64,000 nucleotides of DNA from Kribbella pratensis (GTDB taxonomy: Bacteria; Actinomycetota; Actinomycetes; Propionibacteriales; Kribbellaceae), in assembly GCF_004365355.1 (NCBI RefSeq), contig NZ_SODP01000003.1, positions 124,001 to 188,000 on the forward strand, in the 5' to 3' direction. A program made the translations under genes and the position numbers. Below, piece after piece: positions 15,134-23,754 of this stretch (the stretch's first letter is position 1; each line of letters begins with the position of its first letter). The notes under the pieces are model-generated. The model had not been told where the DNA came from, made no database searches, and worked only from the letters and a program-made list of their open reading frames with translations.

Positions 15134-16320
15134 TGTCCCAGGCCAGGAGCCTCCTCAAGATCGCCCCCGCGGTCTATCTGCCCGCGCTGCTGTACGGAAT
15201 CGGTCAGGGCGCGATCGCGCCGGTCGTCGCACTGTCCGCGACACATCTCGGAGCCTCAGTAGCAGTCGCCGGTCTGGTTGTCGCTGCGGCCGGACTGGGC
15301 CAGGTGATCGGTGACATCCCGGCCGGTGCGCTGACGAACCGCATCGGTGAGCGCAGCGCGATGCTGGCTGCCACTGTGCTGGTCTCGCTCGCACTGGCTG
15401 CTTGTCTCGTCGTGCCGAACGTGTGGGGCCTCGCTATCGCCATCGGCTGCACCGGACTGGCCGGCGCGGTCTGGGGCCTTGCCCGCCAGGCTTATCTGAG
15501 CGAGGCCGTCCCGATCGAACTGCGTGCTCGTGCGCTGTCGACCCTCGGCGGCGTCCAGCGCATCGGCTCCTTCATCGGTCCGTTCCTCGGCGCCGGTGCG
15601 ATGAAGTTCCTGGGCACGGACGGCGCGTACTGGGTGCATCTGGTCGCCGCGCTGCTGGCGTGCGGAGTCCTGCTGAGCCTGCCGGACATCGAAGGCCGCC
15701 CCAGGGGGAGCCGCCCGGTTGCCGCACAGTCGACCTGGGTCGTCATCCGCGACCACTTCCCAGTACTGCGAACTCTCGGCGTCGGAGCACTACTCGTAGG
15801 AGCTGTCCGCGCGTCCCGGCAGGTGGTGATCCCGCTGTGGGCGCTGCACATCGGGCTGGATCCGCAGACGACCAGCATCATCTTCGGACTGTCCGGTGCG
15901 GTGGACATGCTGCTGTTCTATCCAGCCGGATCCGTGATGGACCGGTTGGGCCGCAAGTGGGTCGCCGTACCGTCGATGTTCGTGCTGGGGCTGGCGCACC
16001 TCTTACTACCGCTCACCCACACCGCCGTCACGCTGACTCTGGTGGCGCTGCTGATGGGGATCGGGAACGGGCTCGGCGCGGGCGTCATCATGACGCTGGG
16101 TGCCGACGCGTCGCCTCCGGTCGGACGGGCGCAGTTCCTGGGCGCCTTCCGGTTGTTCGCGGACACGGGAAACGGCGCGGGGCCACTACTGCTGGCCGGC
16201 GCGACTGCGCTCCTCGGGCTGGGTCCGGCGATCGTCATCATGGCGGGAACAGGCTGGGCGGCGGCCACGGCGATGCACCGCTGGATCCCGCCTCATCCAC
16301 GGACGGAACAGGCCGCCTGA
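15133..16320 (+). CDS. MFS transporter
   Basis: 395 residues, about 12 hydrophobic segments. The MFS loop 2-3 signature (GDIPAGALTNRIGERSAML) and its second-half copy (YPAGSVMDRLGRKWVAVPSM) are both present. Coupled to the upstream IclR gene by a one-base overlap. Substrate unknown: it may be an exporter, or an uptake system for a compound sensed by the regulator. It is the last accessory gene before the rplJ leader. Confidence 0.85.
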   Translation: MSQARSLLKIAPAVYLPALLYGIGQGAIAPVVALSATHLGASVAVAGLVVAAAGLGQVIGDIPAGALTNRIGERSAMLAATVLVSLALAACLVVPNVWGLAIAIGCTGLAGAVWGLARQAYLSEAVPIELRARALSTLGGVQRIGSFIGPFLGAGAMKFLGTDGAYWVHLVAALLACGVLLSLPDIEGRPRGSRPVAAQSTWVVIRDHFPVLRTLGVGALLVGAVRASRQVVIPLWALHIGLDPQTTSIIFGLSGAVDMLLFYPAGSVMDRLGRKWVAVPSMFVLGLAHLLLPLTHTAVTLTLVALLMGIGNGLGAGVIMTLGADASPPVGRAQFLGAFRLFADTGNGAGPLLLAGATALLGLGPAIVIMAGTGWAAATAMHRWIPPHPRTEQAA

Positions 16321-16329
16321 ACAACCGAT

Positions 16330-16358
16330 TTGGTCAAACGCTCTGCACCAGGCACACT
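16330..16358 (+). promoter_or_regulatory. Putative rplJ-rplL promoter
   Basis: TTGGTC (16330-16335) and CACACT (16353-16358) are spaced 17 nt apart, immediately before the conserved L10-leader sequence. The -10 is weak (3 of 6), so the assignment rests on position. Confidence 0.35.
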
Positions 16359-16495
16359 GGTTACTGCCGAAGACCGCTGGTTGCTGCCCTAGGTAGCTGA
16401 AAGTCCCACTCAGGTGGGCGGCCCGCGCAGGTGACTTGGAAAGTGAAGCACGTATGTTCACGCCCTTGCGCCTGCGCAGGGGCGTTTCTCTTTCG
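16359..16495 (+). ncRNA. Ribosomal protein L10 leader (rplJ autoregulatory leader)
   Basis: The untranslated region before rplJ contains GAAGACCGCTGGTTGC near 16369, the L10-binding core seen in L10 leaders. A small CCCAC/GTGGG hairpin (16405-16418) follows, and then the attenuator hairpin. Known L10 leaders bind the L10(L12)4 complex and control expression of rplJL. Recognised by eye, not by covariance model. Confidence 0.7.
16460..16493 (+). terminator. Attenuator hairpin in the rplJ leader
   Basis: An 11-bp stem (ACGCCCTTGCG at 16460-16470 with CGCAGGGGCGT at 16475-16485, one G-T pair, loop CCTG) is followed by TTCTCTTT. An upstream GCGCAGG (16425-16431) is complementary to CCTGCGC at 16471-16477 and could act as an antiterminator. 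Typical rho-independent attenuator geometry. Confidence 0.75.
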
Positions 16496-16536
16496 TCAGG
16501 GGTCCAAGGCGTGGAAGCCGATAGAAGGAGACCCCC

Positions 16537-17160
16537 ATGGCGAGGCCGGACAAGGCAGCCGCTGTCGCGGAGCTGACGGACGAGTTCCGTAGCTCCAATG
16601 GCGCCGTGCTGACCGAGTACCGCGGTCTCACCGTTGCGCAGCTCAAGCAACTCCGGACTGCGCTCGGTGACGACGTGAACTACGCCGTGGTGAAGAACAC
16701 GCTGACCAAGATCGCGGCCAAGGACGCAGGTGTCGACTCGTTCGACTCGCTGCTCGAAGGCCCCTCCGCGATCGCCTTTATCAAGGGCGACCCGGTGGTT
16801 GCGGCCAAGGGACTGCGTGACTTCGCCAAGGCGAACCCCCTGCTCGTCATCAAGGGTGGAGTGCTGGAAGGCAAGGCACTCGGCTCTGACGAGATCAGCA
16901 AGCTCGCTGACCTGGAGTCGCGTGAGGTCCTCCTCGCGAAGCTCGCAGGTGCGATGAAGGCGGCCCCGCAGCAAGCGGTGTCGCTGTTCGCTGCTCCGCT
17001 GTCGCAGGCCGCGCGCCTGTTCGCGGCGCTGCAGGACAAGCTGCCGGCCGACGACGCTCCTGCGCAGGATGCAGTGGCGGACGAGGCACCGGCCGTGCAG
17101 GACACGGTCGAGGCACCTGCCGAGGCGAGCACCGAGGAGACCGCTTCAGCCGAGAGCTGA
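16537..17160 (+). CDS. rplJ: 50S ribosomal protein L10
   Basis: 207 residues. Core blocks: MARPDKAAAVAELTDEF, VLTEYRGLTVAQLKQLR, YAVVKNTLTKIA and GPSAIAFIKGDPVVAAKGLR. Residues after about 170 form an Ala/Glu/Asp-rich acidic tail absent from short L10s. L10 anchors L7/L12 dimers to the stalk base and represses its own mRNA leader. AGAAGGAGA precedes the ATG. Confidence 0.97.
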   Translation: MARPDKAAAVAELTDEFRSSNGAVLTEYRGLTVAQLKQLRTALGDDVNYAVVKNTLTKIAAKDAGVDSFDSLLEGPSAIAFIKGDPVVAAKGLRDFAKANPLLVIKGGVLEGKALGSDEISKLADLESREVLLAKLAGAMKAAPQQAVSLFAAPLSQAARLFAALQDKLPADDAPAQDAVADEAPAVQDTVEAPAEASTEETASAES

Positions 17161-17227
17161 GGCAGATCTCATCCGCAACACCCCATCAGTGATCACCAAG
17201 CAACATTTGTCAGGAAGGACCGCCATC

Positions 17228-17617
17228 ATGGCGAAGCTCAGCACCGAAGAGCTCCTCGGCCAGTTCAAGGAACTGACCCTGCTGGAGCTGTCGGAGTTCG
17301 TTAAGGCTTTCGAGGAGGAGTTCGGCGTCACCGCCGCCGCCCCGGTCGCCGTTGCCGCTGCCCCGGCCGCGGGTGGAGGCGCCCCGGCCGAAGAGGCCGC
17401 GGAGCAGGACGAGTTCGACGTCGTTCTCGAGAGCGCCGGCGACAAGAAGATCCAGGTCATCAAGGAGGTGCGCGGTCTCACCAGCCTTGGGCTGAAGGAG
17501 GCCAAGGACCTCGTCGAGTCGGCCCCCAAGGCCGTCCTGGAGAAGGTCGACAAGGCTGCCGCGGAGAAGGCCAAGGAGGCCCTCGAGGGCGCCGGCGCCA
17601 CCGTCACCCTGAAGTGA
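17228..17617 (+). CDS. rplL: 50S ribosomal protein L7/L12
   Basis: 129 residues. The N-terminal dimerisation helix (MAKLSTEELLGQFKELTLLE) is followed by an Ala/Pro-rich hinge (VAVAAAPAAGGGAPAEEA). The C-terminal domain (EFDVVLESAGDKKIQVIKEV; LGLKEAKDLVESAPK) recruits translational GTPases. ATG 17228 has AGGAAGGA upstream; the longer in-frame extension overlaps rplJ and is spurious. Confidence 0.98.
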   Translation: MAKLSTEELLGQFKELTLLELSEFVKAFEEEFGVTAAAPVAVAAAPAAGGGAPAEEAAEQDEFDVVLESAGDKKIQVIKEVRGLTSLGLKEAKDLVESAPKAVLEKVDKAAAEKAKEALEGAGATVTLK

Positions 17618-17622
17618 CCTCA

Positions 17623-17647
17623 GTTACGTTCCGTTCCGGAGCGTAAC
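17623..17647 (+). repeat. GTTACG/CGTAAC hairpin after rplL
   Basis: GTTACGTTCC (17623-17632) pairs with GGAGCGTAAC (17638-17647), 10 bp with one G-T. It precedes the terminator. The same GTTACG...CGTAAC arms recur at 17736-17763, ahead of the Mce operon. Confidence 0.5.
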
Positions 17648-17659
17648 GAATGTGTAGAG

Positions 17660-17692
17660 AAGGGCGGTCCCCGCAAGGGGGCCGCCCTTCTT
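17660..17692 (+). terminator. Intrinsic terminator of rplJL
   Basis: 13-bp stem (AAGGGCGGTCCCC, loop GCAA at 17673-17676, GGGGGCCGCCCTT) followed by CTTGCATTT. It isolates rplJL from the Mce operon. Confidence 0.88.
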
Positions 17693-17722
17693 GCATTTGG
17701 TCATGGTTAGGATCGCAACCGC

Positions 17723-17764
17723 TTGACAGCTAGGGGTTACGAAAAAACGTACTCGTGCGTAACC
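17723..17764 (+). promoter_or_regulatory. Mce operon promoter/operator region
   Basis: A consensus -35 TTGACA lies at 17723-17728. It is followed by an inverted repeat GGTTACG (17735-17741) / CGTAACC (17758-17764) extended by CTAG on both outer sides, with an A6 tract in the spacer. No clean TANNNT sits at 17-18 nt, so the exact promoter is uncertain. The dyad position suits a repressor site. Confidence 0.45.
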
Positions 17765-17841
17765 TAGGCCACTGCCCCGTCGTTGGAACCGGAGTACTCG
17801 TCGGTTCGGGGCCAGTCAGATCATTCCCGTGAGGAGGACCG

Positions 17842-18789
17842 GTGGGCGTCGAAGTCCGCGTCGAAGGTCTCACCAAGTCCTTCGGTAGCCAGCTGATCTG
17901 GGGCGACGTGTCCCTGACCCTGCCGGCCGGTGAGATCTGCGTGATGCTCGGCCCGTCCGGCACCGGCAAGTCGGTGTTCCTGAAGACGCTGATCGGGCTG
18001 CTGAAGCCCGACAAGGGGCATGTCTGGATCGAGGGCACCGACATCGCCACCTGCAGCGAGCGTGAGCTGTACGACATCCGCCGGCTGTTCGGTGTGCTGT
18101 TCCAGGACGGCGCGATGTTCGGCTCGATGAACCTGTACGACAACGTCGCGTTCCCGCTGCGCGAGCACACCAAGAAGTCCGAGTCCGACATCCGCTCCAT
18201 CGTGATGGAGAAGATGGAGATGGTCGGCCTGGTCGGCGCCGAGCGGAAGCTGCCCGGCGAGATCTCCGGCGGGATGCGCAAGCGGGCCGGCCTGGCCCGC
18301 GCGCTGGTCCTCGACCCCGAGATCCTGCTCGTCGACGAGCCCGACTCCGGTCTCGACCCGGTCCGTACGTCGTTCCTCAACCAGGTGATGATCGACCTGA
18401 ACGAGGCGTTCAGCCCGACGTTCCTGATCGTCACCCACGACGTGAACACCGCGCGGACGGTCCCGGACAACATCGGCATGCTGTACCACCGGCACCTGGC
18501 CATGTTCGGCCCGCGGGAGATGCTGCTGTCCAGCGAGGAGCCGGTGGTCCGCCAGTTCCTGAACGCGCAGATGGTCGGCCCGATCGGGATGTCCGAGGAG
18601 AAGGACGCCGAAGAGCTGGCCGCCGAGGCCGGCCAGGAGCTGCCGCCGCTGCCGCCGATCCCGATCCAGCAGCTGCCCAGCAGCGGCATGCTTCGCCCGA
18701 CCCAGCGCGAGCCGGGCGCCTGGTGCCGCGAGAACGGAGTCACCCCGCCACCGGGATCATTCGAGTCGAACGTGGTGGGCGCCAGGTGA
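17842..18789 (+). CDS. mceG: Mce transporter ATPase (MceG/Mkl-type)
   Basis: 315 residues. ABC ATPase with Walker A GPSGTGKS (37-44), signature ISGGMRKRAG (141-150), Walker B ILLVDEPDSGLD (161-172) and switch His in IVTHDVNTA. About 65 extra C-terminal residues, Pro- and Glu-rich, are characteristic of Mkl-type ATPases. It powers lipid/sterol import through the YrbE permeases. GTG start with GAGGAGGACC upstream. It is the first gene of an eleven-gene operon with GTGA/ATGA overlaps almost throughout. Confidence 0.93.
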   Translation: MGVEVRVEGLTKSFGSQLIWGDVSLTLPAGEICVMLGPSGTGKSVFLKTLIGLLKPDKGHVWIEGTDIATCSERELYDIRRLFGVLFQDGAMFGSMNLYDNVAFPLREHTKKSESDIRSIVMEKMEMVGLVGAERKLPGEISGGMRKRAGLARALVLDPEILLVDEPDSGLDPVRTSFLNQVMIDLNEAFSPTFLIVTHDVNTARTVPDNIGMLYHRHLAMFGPREMLLSSEEPVVRQFLNAQMVGPIGMSEEKDAEELAAEAGQELPPLPPIPIQQLPSSGMLRPTQREPGAWCRENGVTPPPGSFESNVVGAR

Positions 18790-19559
18790 CAGTTTCCCCA
18801 ACCGCCCCGCTGAAGCATGCAGGTTCGCTGTTCGCCTTCGCGCTCGACACCGGCCGGGCCACGTTCCGCCGGCCGTTCCAGGTGAAGGAGTTCCTCCAGC
18901 AGGCCTGGTTCGTCGCGAGCGTGACGATCATCCCCACCGCGCTGGTCGCGATCCCGTTCGGCGCGGTGATCGCGCTGCAGGTCGGCGGCCTGATCAAGCA
19001 GTTCGGCGCGCAGGCGTTCACCGGCTCGGCCGCGGTGCTGGCCGTCGTCCGTGAGGCGTCGCCGATCGCGACCGCGTTGCTGATCGCCGGGGCCGGTGGC
19101 TCGGCGATCTGCGCGGACCTCGGTTCGCGGAAGATCCGTGAAGAGCTCGACGCGATGATGGTGCTCGGCATCGACCCGATCCAGCGTCTCGTCGTACCGC
19201 GGGTGCTGGCGACGATGCTGGTCGCGTTCTTCCTGAACGGGTTCGTCAGCGTGGTCGGCGTGATGGGCGGCTACGTCTTCAACGTCGTGCTGCAGGACGG
19301 CACACCAGGTAGCTACATCGCGTCCTTCACCGCGCTCGCCCACCTGCCCGACCTGTGGCAGGGCCAGGCGAAGGCGCTGGTGTTCGGCTTCATCGCCGCG
19401 GTCGTCGCGGCGTACAAGGGTGTGAACGCGGGCGGCGGACCGAAGGGTGTCGGCGACGCGGTGAACCAGTCCGTCGTCATCACGTTCATGCTGCTGTTCG
19501 TCGCGAACTTCTCGATGACCGCGATCTACTTCCAGCTCGTCCCGCCGAAGGGGGCGTGA
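18786..19559 (+). CDS. yrbEA: YrbEA (MlaE-family) permease
   Basis: 257 residues from GTG 18786, which overlaps the mceG stop. MlaE/YrbE fold with five to six hydrophobic segments. Conserved cytosolic stretch ASPIATALLIAGAGGSAICA, then DLGSRKIREELDAMMVLGID, the ATPase-coupling EExDAm helix. It forms the transmembrane channel with YrbEB. A longer frame from 18723 lies inside mceG and is rejected. Confidence 0.93.
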   Translation: MTVSPTAPLKHAGSLFAFALDTGRATFRRPFQVKEFLQQAWFVASVTIIPTALVAIPFGAVIALQVGGLIKQFGAQAFTGSAAVLAVVREASPIATALLIAGAGGSAICADLGSRKIREELDAMMVLGIDPIQRLVVPRVLATMLVAFFLNGFVSVVGVMGGYVFNVVLQDGTPGSYIASFTALAHLPDLWQGQAKALVFGFIAAVVAAYKGVNAGGGPKGVGDAVNQSVVITFMLLFVANFSMTAIYFQLVPPKGA

Positions 19560-19560
19560 C

Positions 19561-20391
19561 GTGTCGGCCCTGATGGACAACCTGGTCAAGAAGCCGCTGA
19601 ACTCGCTCGACCACCTCGGCGAGCAGCTCGCGTTCTACATCAAGGCGCTCGCCTGGTCCGGCAAGTCCGTCACCCGGTACAAGCGAGAGATCTTCCGGCT
19701 GCTGGCCGAGGTGACGCTGGGCACCGGCGCGCTCGCGGTCATCGGCGGCACGGTCGGCGTGATCACGTTCCTGGCCTTCTTCACCGGCACCGAGGTCGGC
19801 CTGCAGGGCTACTCGGCGCTGAACCAGATCGGTACGTCGGCGTTCGCCGGCTTCGTCTCGGCGTACATCAACACCCGTGAGATCGGCCCGCTGATCGCAG
19901 GTATCGCGCTCGCCGCGACCGTCGGTTGCGGTTTCACCGCGCAGCTCGGCGCGATGCGGATCAGCGAGGAGATCGACGCCCTCGAGGTGATGGCGATCCC
20001 GTCGCTGCCGTTCCTCGTCACCACCCGCATCATCGCGGGACTCATCGCCGTCATCCCGCTGTACGTCGTGGGCCTGCTCGCGTCGTACTTCGCCACGCGG
20101 CTCACGGTGACCACGTTCTACGGGCAGAGCACCGGCACGTACGACCATTACTTCCATCTGTTCCTGCCACCCGGAGACGTGCTCTGGTCGTTCGGCAAGG
20201 TGCTGGTGTTCTCCGTGCTGGTCATCCTGGTGCACTGCTACCACGGCTACCACGCGACCGGCGGTCCGGCCGGCGTCGGCGTCGCGGTCGGTCGCGCCGT
20301 ACGGACGTCGATCGTCGTGATCAACGTCGTCGACCTGCTGCTGTCGATGGCCATCTGGGGTACGACGACCACGGTGAGGTTGGCCGGATGA
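19561..20391 (+). CDS. yrbEB: YrbEB (MlaE-family) permease
   Basis: 276 residues, paralogous to YrbEA. EIGPLIAGIALAATVGCGFT and QLGAMRISEEIDALEVMAIP are the permease core and coupling helix. GTG start 1 nt after the YrbEA stop. The second half of the heterodimeric permease. Confidence 0.93.
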   Translation: MSALMDNLVKKPLNSLDHLGEQLAFYIKALAWSGKSVTRYKREIFRLLAEVTLGTGALAVIGGTVGVITFLAFFTGTEVGLQGYSALNQIGTSAFAGFVSAYINTREIGPLIAGIALAATVGCGFTAQLGAMRISEEIDALEVMAIPSLPFLVTTRIIAGLIAVIPLYVVGLLASYFATRLTVTTFYGQSTGTYDHYFHLFLPPGDVLWSFGKVLVFSVLVILVHCYHGYHATGGPAGVGVAVGRAVRTSIVVINVVDLLLSMAIWGTTTTVRLAG

Positions 20392-21716
20392 CCCGATTGA
20401 TCTCGCACAAGGTCCTCGGCGTCGCGTTCATCGGCGTGCTGTGCTTCCTGCTGTGGCTGACCTACGCGTTCTACGCGAAGGTCTTCACCAAGACCGTGGA
20501 CGTCGAGCTGAAGACCAGTCACATCGGTCTGCAGCTCAACGACCATGCGGACGTGAAGCTGCGCGGGATCATCGTCGGCGAGGTCCGCGGAGTCTCCACC
20601 GACGGCGACGAGGCGACCGTCAAGCTCTCGCTGAAGCCCGATCAGGTCGACGAGATCTCCAGCGCGGTCAGCGCGCGGATCCTGCCGAAGACACTGTTCG
20701 GCGAGAAGTACGTCGCACTCGTACCGCCGAACGGACCGGAAGGCCGCCATATCAAGGCCGGCGACGTGATCAGCCGGGACAAGACCGCGGTCGGCATCGA
20801 GATCGAGAAGGTGCTGAACGACGCGCTGCCGCTGCTGCAGGCCGTCGACCCGGCCGACCTGAACGCGACGCTGAACACGCTGGCGACCGCCCTCGAGGGC
20901 CGCGGCACCGAGATCGCCGGCACGCTGACCCAGCTCGACGGGTACCTGAAGAAGCTGAACCCGAGCATCCCCAAGCTGATGGACGCCCTGGTCAAGCTCA
21001 CCCAGGTCTCCGATCTGTACGGCGACGTCACGCCCGACCTGGTCCGTGCCCTGCGCAACCTGACCATCACCGGCAACACCGTGGTGGAGAAGGAACAGCA
21101 ACTGCAGCAGTTCTTCGGCAACGTGCAGAACCTGTCGACCACCGGCAACGCCTTCCTCAAGGAGAACGAGGACCGCGTGATCCGGCTCGGCCAGGTCAGC
21201 CGTCCGGTGCTCGACCTGCTCGAGAAGTACTCGCCGGAGGTGCCGTGCTTCCTCCGGGTGATGGCCGACACCGCCCCGATCCTCAACGACACGTTCCGCG
21301 ACGGACGGCTGAACATCAACCTCGAGTTGATCACCAACCAGCCCACGCCGTACGAGCCGAACGAGCTCCCGGCGTACAAGGACCACCGCGGCCCGACCTG
21401 TGTCGGCAGGAACTACAGCGTCCCGGGGGAGAAGCCCGGCCCGTACAACCAGGAGAACCCGGCGCCCTACGTGACCGGTGACGACGGCGTGATCGGCGAC
21501 CACAACAAGAACCAGCGCTTCCCGCTGAACGTGCAGCTGAACCGCGCGATGCCCGGGTTCGCGATGGACACCCAAGGCGTCGGCACGCCGGCCGAGCAGA
21601 AGGTCGTCGATTCGGTCGTCGGCCCCGAGATGGGTCTCGCACCGAGCGACGTACCGGACCTGACCACGCTGCTGGTCGGCCCGCTGCTCCGCGGAGGCCA
21701 GGTGAATTTGAAGTGA
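20388..21716 (+). CDS. mceA: MceA-family substrate-binding protein
   Basis: 442 residues. N-terminal membrane anchor (LGVAFIGVLCFLLWLTYAF), then the MCE/MlaD beta-barrel (VKLRGIIVGEVRGVSTDGDE; ISSAVSARILPKTLFGEKYVAL), a long helical domain (150-320) and a C-terminal tail with Cys residues. The six Mce subunits form a hexameric tunnel carrying lipid across the envelope. ATG overlaps the YrbEB stop. Confidence 0.93.
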   Translation: MTRLISHKVLGVAFIGVLCFLLWLTYAFYAKVFTKTVDVELKTSHIGLQLNDHADVKLRGIIVGEVRGVSTDGDEATVKLSLKPDQVDEISSAVSARILPKTLFGEKYVALVPPNGPEGRHIKAGDVISRDKTAVGIEIEKVLNDALPLLQAVDPADLNATLNTLATALEGRGTEIAGTLTQLDGYLKKLNPSIPKLMDALVKLTQVSDLYGDVTPDLVRALRNLTITGNTVVEKEQQLQQFFGNVQNLSTTGNAFLKENEDRVIRLGQVSRPVLDLLEKYSPEVPCFLRVMADTAPILNDTFRDGRLNINLELITNQPTPYEPNELPAYKDHRGPTCVGRNYSVPGEKPGPYNQENPAPYVTGDDGVIGDHNKNQRFPLNVQLNRAMPGFAMDTQGVGTPAEQKVVDSVVGPEMGLAPSDVPDLTTLLVGPLLRGGQVNLK

Positions 21717-22744
21717 GTTTCTTCGACAGGAAGACGACGTTCGACACCGTCCGGCTCGGGATCTTCGTCGTGGTGACCACGATCGCGACCGCGTTGCTCG
21801 CGGTGACGATCGGCAACATCACCTTCAACTCGACGACGAAGTACCGGGCCGTGTTCACCGACGCGGTCGGGCTGAACCAGGGTGACGACATCCGGATCGC
21901 GGGTGTGAAGGTCGGCCAGGTCGACAAGATCCAGCTGTACCACGACACGTTGGCGATGGTGACGTTCAGCGTCGACTCCGACCAGGTCGTCGACACCTCG
22001 ACGCACGCCACGCTGCGCTACCGGAACCTGGTCGGCAACCGGTACATCGCGCTGACCGACGGCGTCGGCGGCGGCCAGCGGCTGAAGAAGAACGGCATCA
22101 TCCCGAAGGAGCACACGACCCCCGCGCTGGACCTGTCGGTGCTGTTCAACGGCTTCAAGCCGCTCTTCACCGCGCTGACGCCCGCCGACGTGAACCAGTT
22201 CGCGTTCGAGGTGATCAAGGTGCTGCAGGGCGAGGGCGGCACGATCGAGTCGCTGCTGGCCAAGACCGCGTCGCTGACCACCACGCTGGCCGACGCGGAC
22301 CAGGTGATCGGCGACCTGATCACGAACCTGACCTCGACGTTGCAGATCGTCTCGCAGCGGCAGCAGAACTTCTCCCAGCTGCTGGTCAACCTGCAGCAGT
22401 TCATCACCGGCCTGAGTCAGGACGTCACCCCGATCCTGAACTCGCTCGGCTCGATCAACTCGCTGAACACCAAGACCGCCGGCCTGCTGCAGCAGACCCG
22501 GGTGCCGATCAAGGCCGACCTGGACAAGCTCCGGATCACCGCCTCGACGCTCGACGACACTCAGGCGATCTGGGTGAAGACCCTGCAGTTCATGCCGCAG
22601 AAGCTGAACACGATGACCCGCACCGCGTCGTACGGCTCCTGGTTCAACTTCTACCTGTGCAACTTCGACGGCAACGTGACGCTGCCGACGGGGACCCGCG
22701 TTCCGGTCGCCTACGACCTCAACTCGGCGAGGTGCAAGAAGTGA
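21713..22744 (+). CDS. mceB: MceB-family protein
   Basis: 343 residues. Anchor at 12-35, MCE domain (VGLNQGDDIRIAGVKVGQVD; ATLRYRNLVGNRYIALTDG), helical region, and C-terminal Cys pair (YLCNFDGNV ... SARCKK). GTG start overlapping the MceA stop. Second subunit of the Mce hexamer. Confidence 0.92.
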   Translation: MSFFDRKTTFDTVRLGIFVVVTTIATALLAVTIGNITFNSTTKYRAVFTDAVGLNQGDDIRIAGVKVGQVDKIQLYHDTLAMVTFSVDSDQVVDTSTHATLRYRNLVGNRYIALTDGVGGGQRLKKNGIIPKEHTTPALDLSVLFNGFKPLFTALTPADVNQFAFEVIKVLQGEGGTIESLLAKTASLTTTLADADQVIGDLITNLTSTLQIVSQRQQNFSQLLVNLQQFITGLSQDVTPILNSLGSINSLNTKTAGLLQQTRVPIKADLDKLRITASTLDDTQAIWVKTLQFMPQKLNTMTRTASYGSWFNFYLCNFDGNVTLPTGTRVPVAYDLNSARCKK

Positions 22745-23754
22745 AGCCGTTCCGCGAGCAGAACCAGGTGACGATCGGCGTGATCGGCCTGACCGTCATC
22801 GGCCTGATCATGCTGGCCGCGTTCAAGGCGCAGGACCTGCCGCTGATCGGCGGCGGCACGAAGTACTCCGCGCAGTTCTCCGAGGCGGGTGGCCTGAAGG
22901 CGAACGACGAGATCCGGGTGGCCGGCGTCCGCGTCGGCAAGGTCCGCAAGGTCGAGCTCGAGGGCACCCACGTCCGGGTCGACTTCGTGGTCGACAAGGG
23001 CGTGAAGCTCGGCGACCAGACCGGCGCCGAGATGAAGATCAAGACCCTGCTCGGACAGAAGTACCTGAAGCTCGACCCGGCCGGTCAGGGCAAGCTCAAG
23101 CCCGGTTCGGAGATCCCGCTGGCGCGGACGGTTTCGGCGTACGACGTCGTGGACGCGTTCACAGACCTGGCCAACACGACCGAGCGGATCAACACCGCCC
23201 AGCTGGCCAAGGCCCTGGACACGCTCTCGGCGACGTTCAAGAACACGCCCGAGGAAGTGCAGGCCTCGCTGACCGGGCTGTCCCGGCTGTCGCGCAACGT
23301 GGCCGCCCGGGACGAGCAGCTCAAGTTGTTGCTCCAGCACTCGAACGTGGTCACCAAGGTCCTTGCCGACCGCAACCAGCAGCTGATCAAGCTGATGAAG
23401 GACGGCAACACCGTCTTCCAGGCCGTGCAGGCGCGGCGGGCACTGATCCACCAGTTGCTGGTATCGACGCAGCAGCTGGCCTCGCAGATCACCGCGCTGG
23501 TCCGGGAGAACCGCAAGGACCTCGCCCCGACGCTGCAGAAGGTCAACGCGGTGCTCGCCGTCCTGCTGCAGAACCAGAACTCCCTGGACGCGAGCATCAA
23601 GGGTCTGGCGCCGTTCGTCCGGGTCTTCACCAACACGCTCGGTACCGGGCCGTGGTTCGACACCTACCTGCAGAACCTGGCGCCGGTCCCGGAGATCCCG
23701 TTGCCGAAGGTGCCGATTCCCGGGCTGCCGGCGATCCTGGGAGGTGGCGGCTGA
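22741..23754 (+). CDS. mceC: MceC-family protein
   Basis: 337 residues from GTG 22741 (GTGA overlap). Anchor TIGVIGLTVIGLIMLAAF, MCE domain (AGGLKANDEIRVAGVRVGKV; GAEMKIKTLLGQKYLKL), helical bundle, and a C-terminal Pro-rich end (VPEIPLPKVPIPGLPAIL). Third subunit of the Mce hexamer. Confidence 0.92.
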   Translation: MKPFREQNQVTIGVIGLTVIGLIMLAAFKAQDLPLIGGGTKYSAQFSEAGGLKANDEIRVAGVRVGKVRKVELEGTHVRVDFVVDKGVKLGDQTGAEMKIKTLLGQKYLKLDPAGQGKLKPGSEIPLARTVSAYDVVDAFTDLANTTERINTAQLAKALDTLSATFKNTPEEVQASLTGLSRLSRNVAARDEQLKLLLQHSNVVTKVLADRNQQLIKLMKDGNTVFQAVQARRALIHQLLVSTQQLASQITALVRENRKDLAPTLQKVNAVLAVLLQNQNSLDASIKGLAPFVRVFTNTLGTGPWFDTYLQNLAPVPEIPLPKVPIPGLPAILGGGG

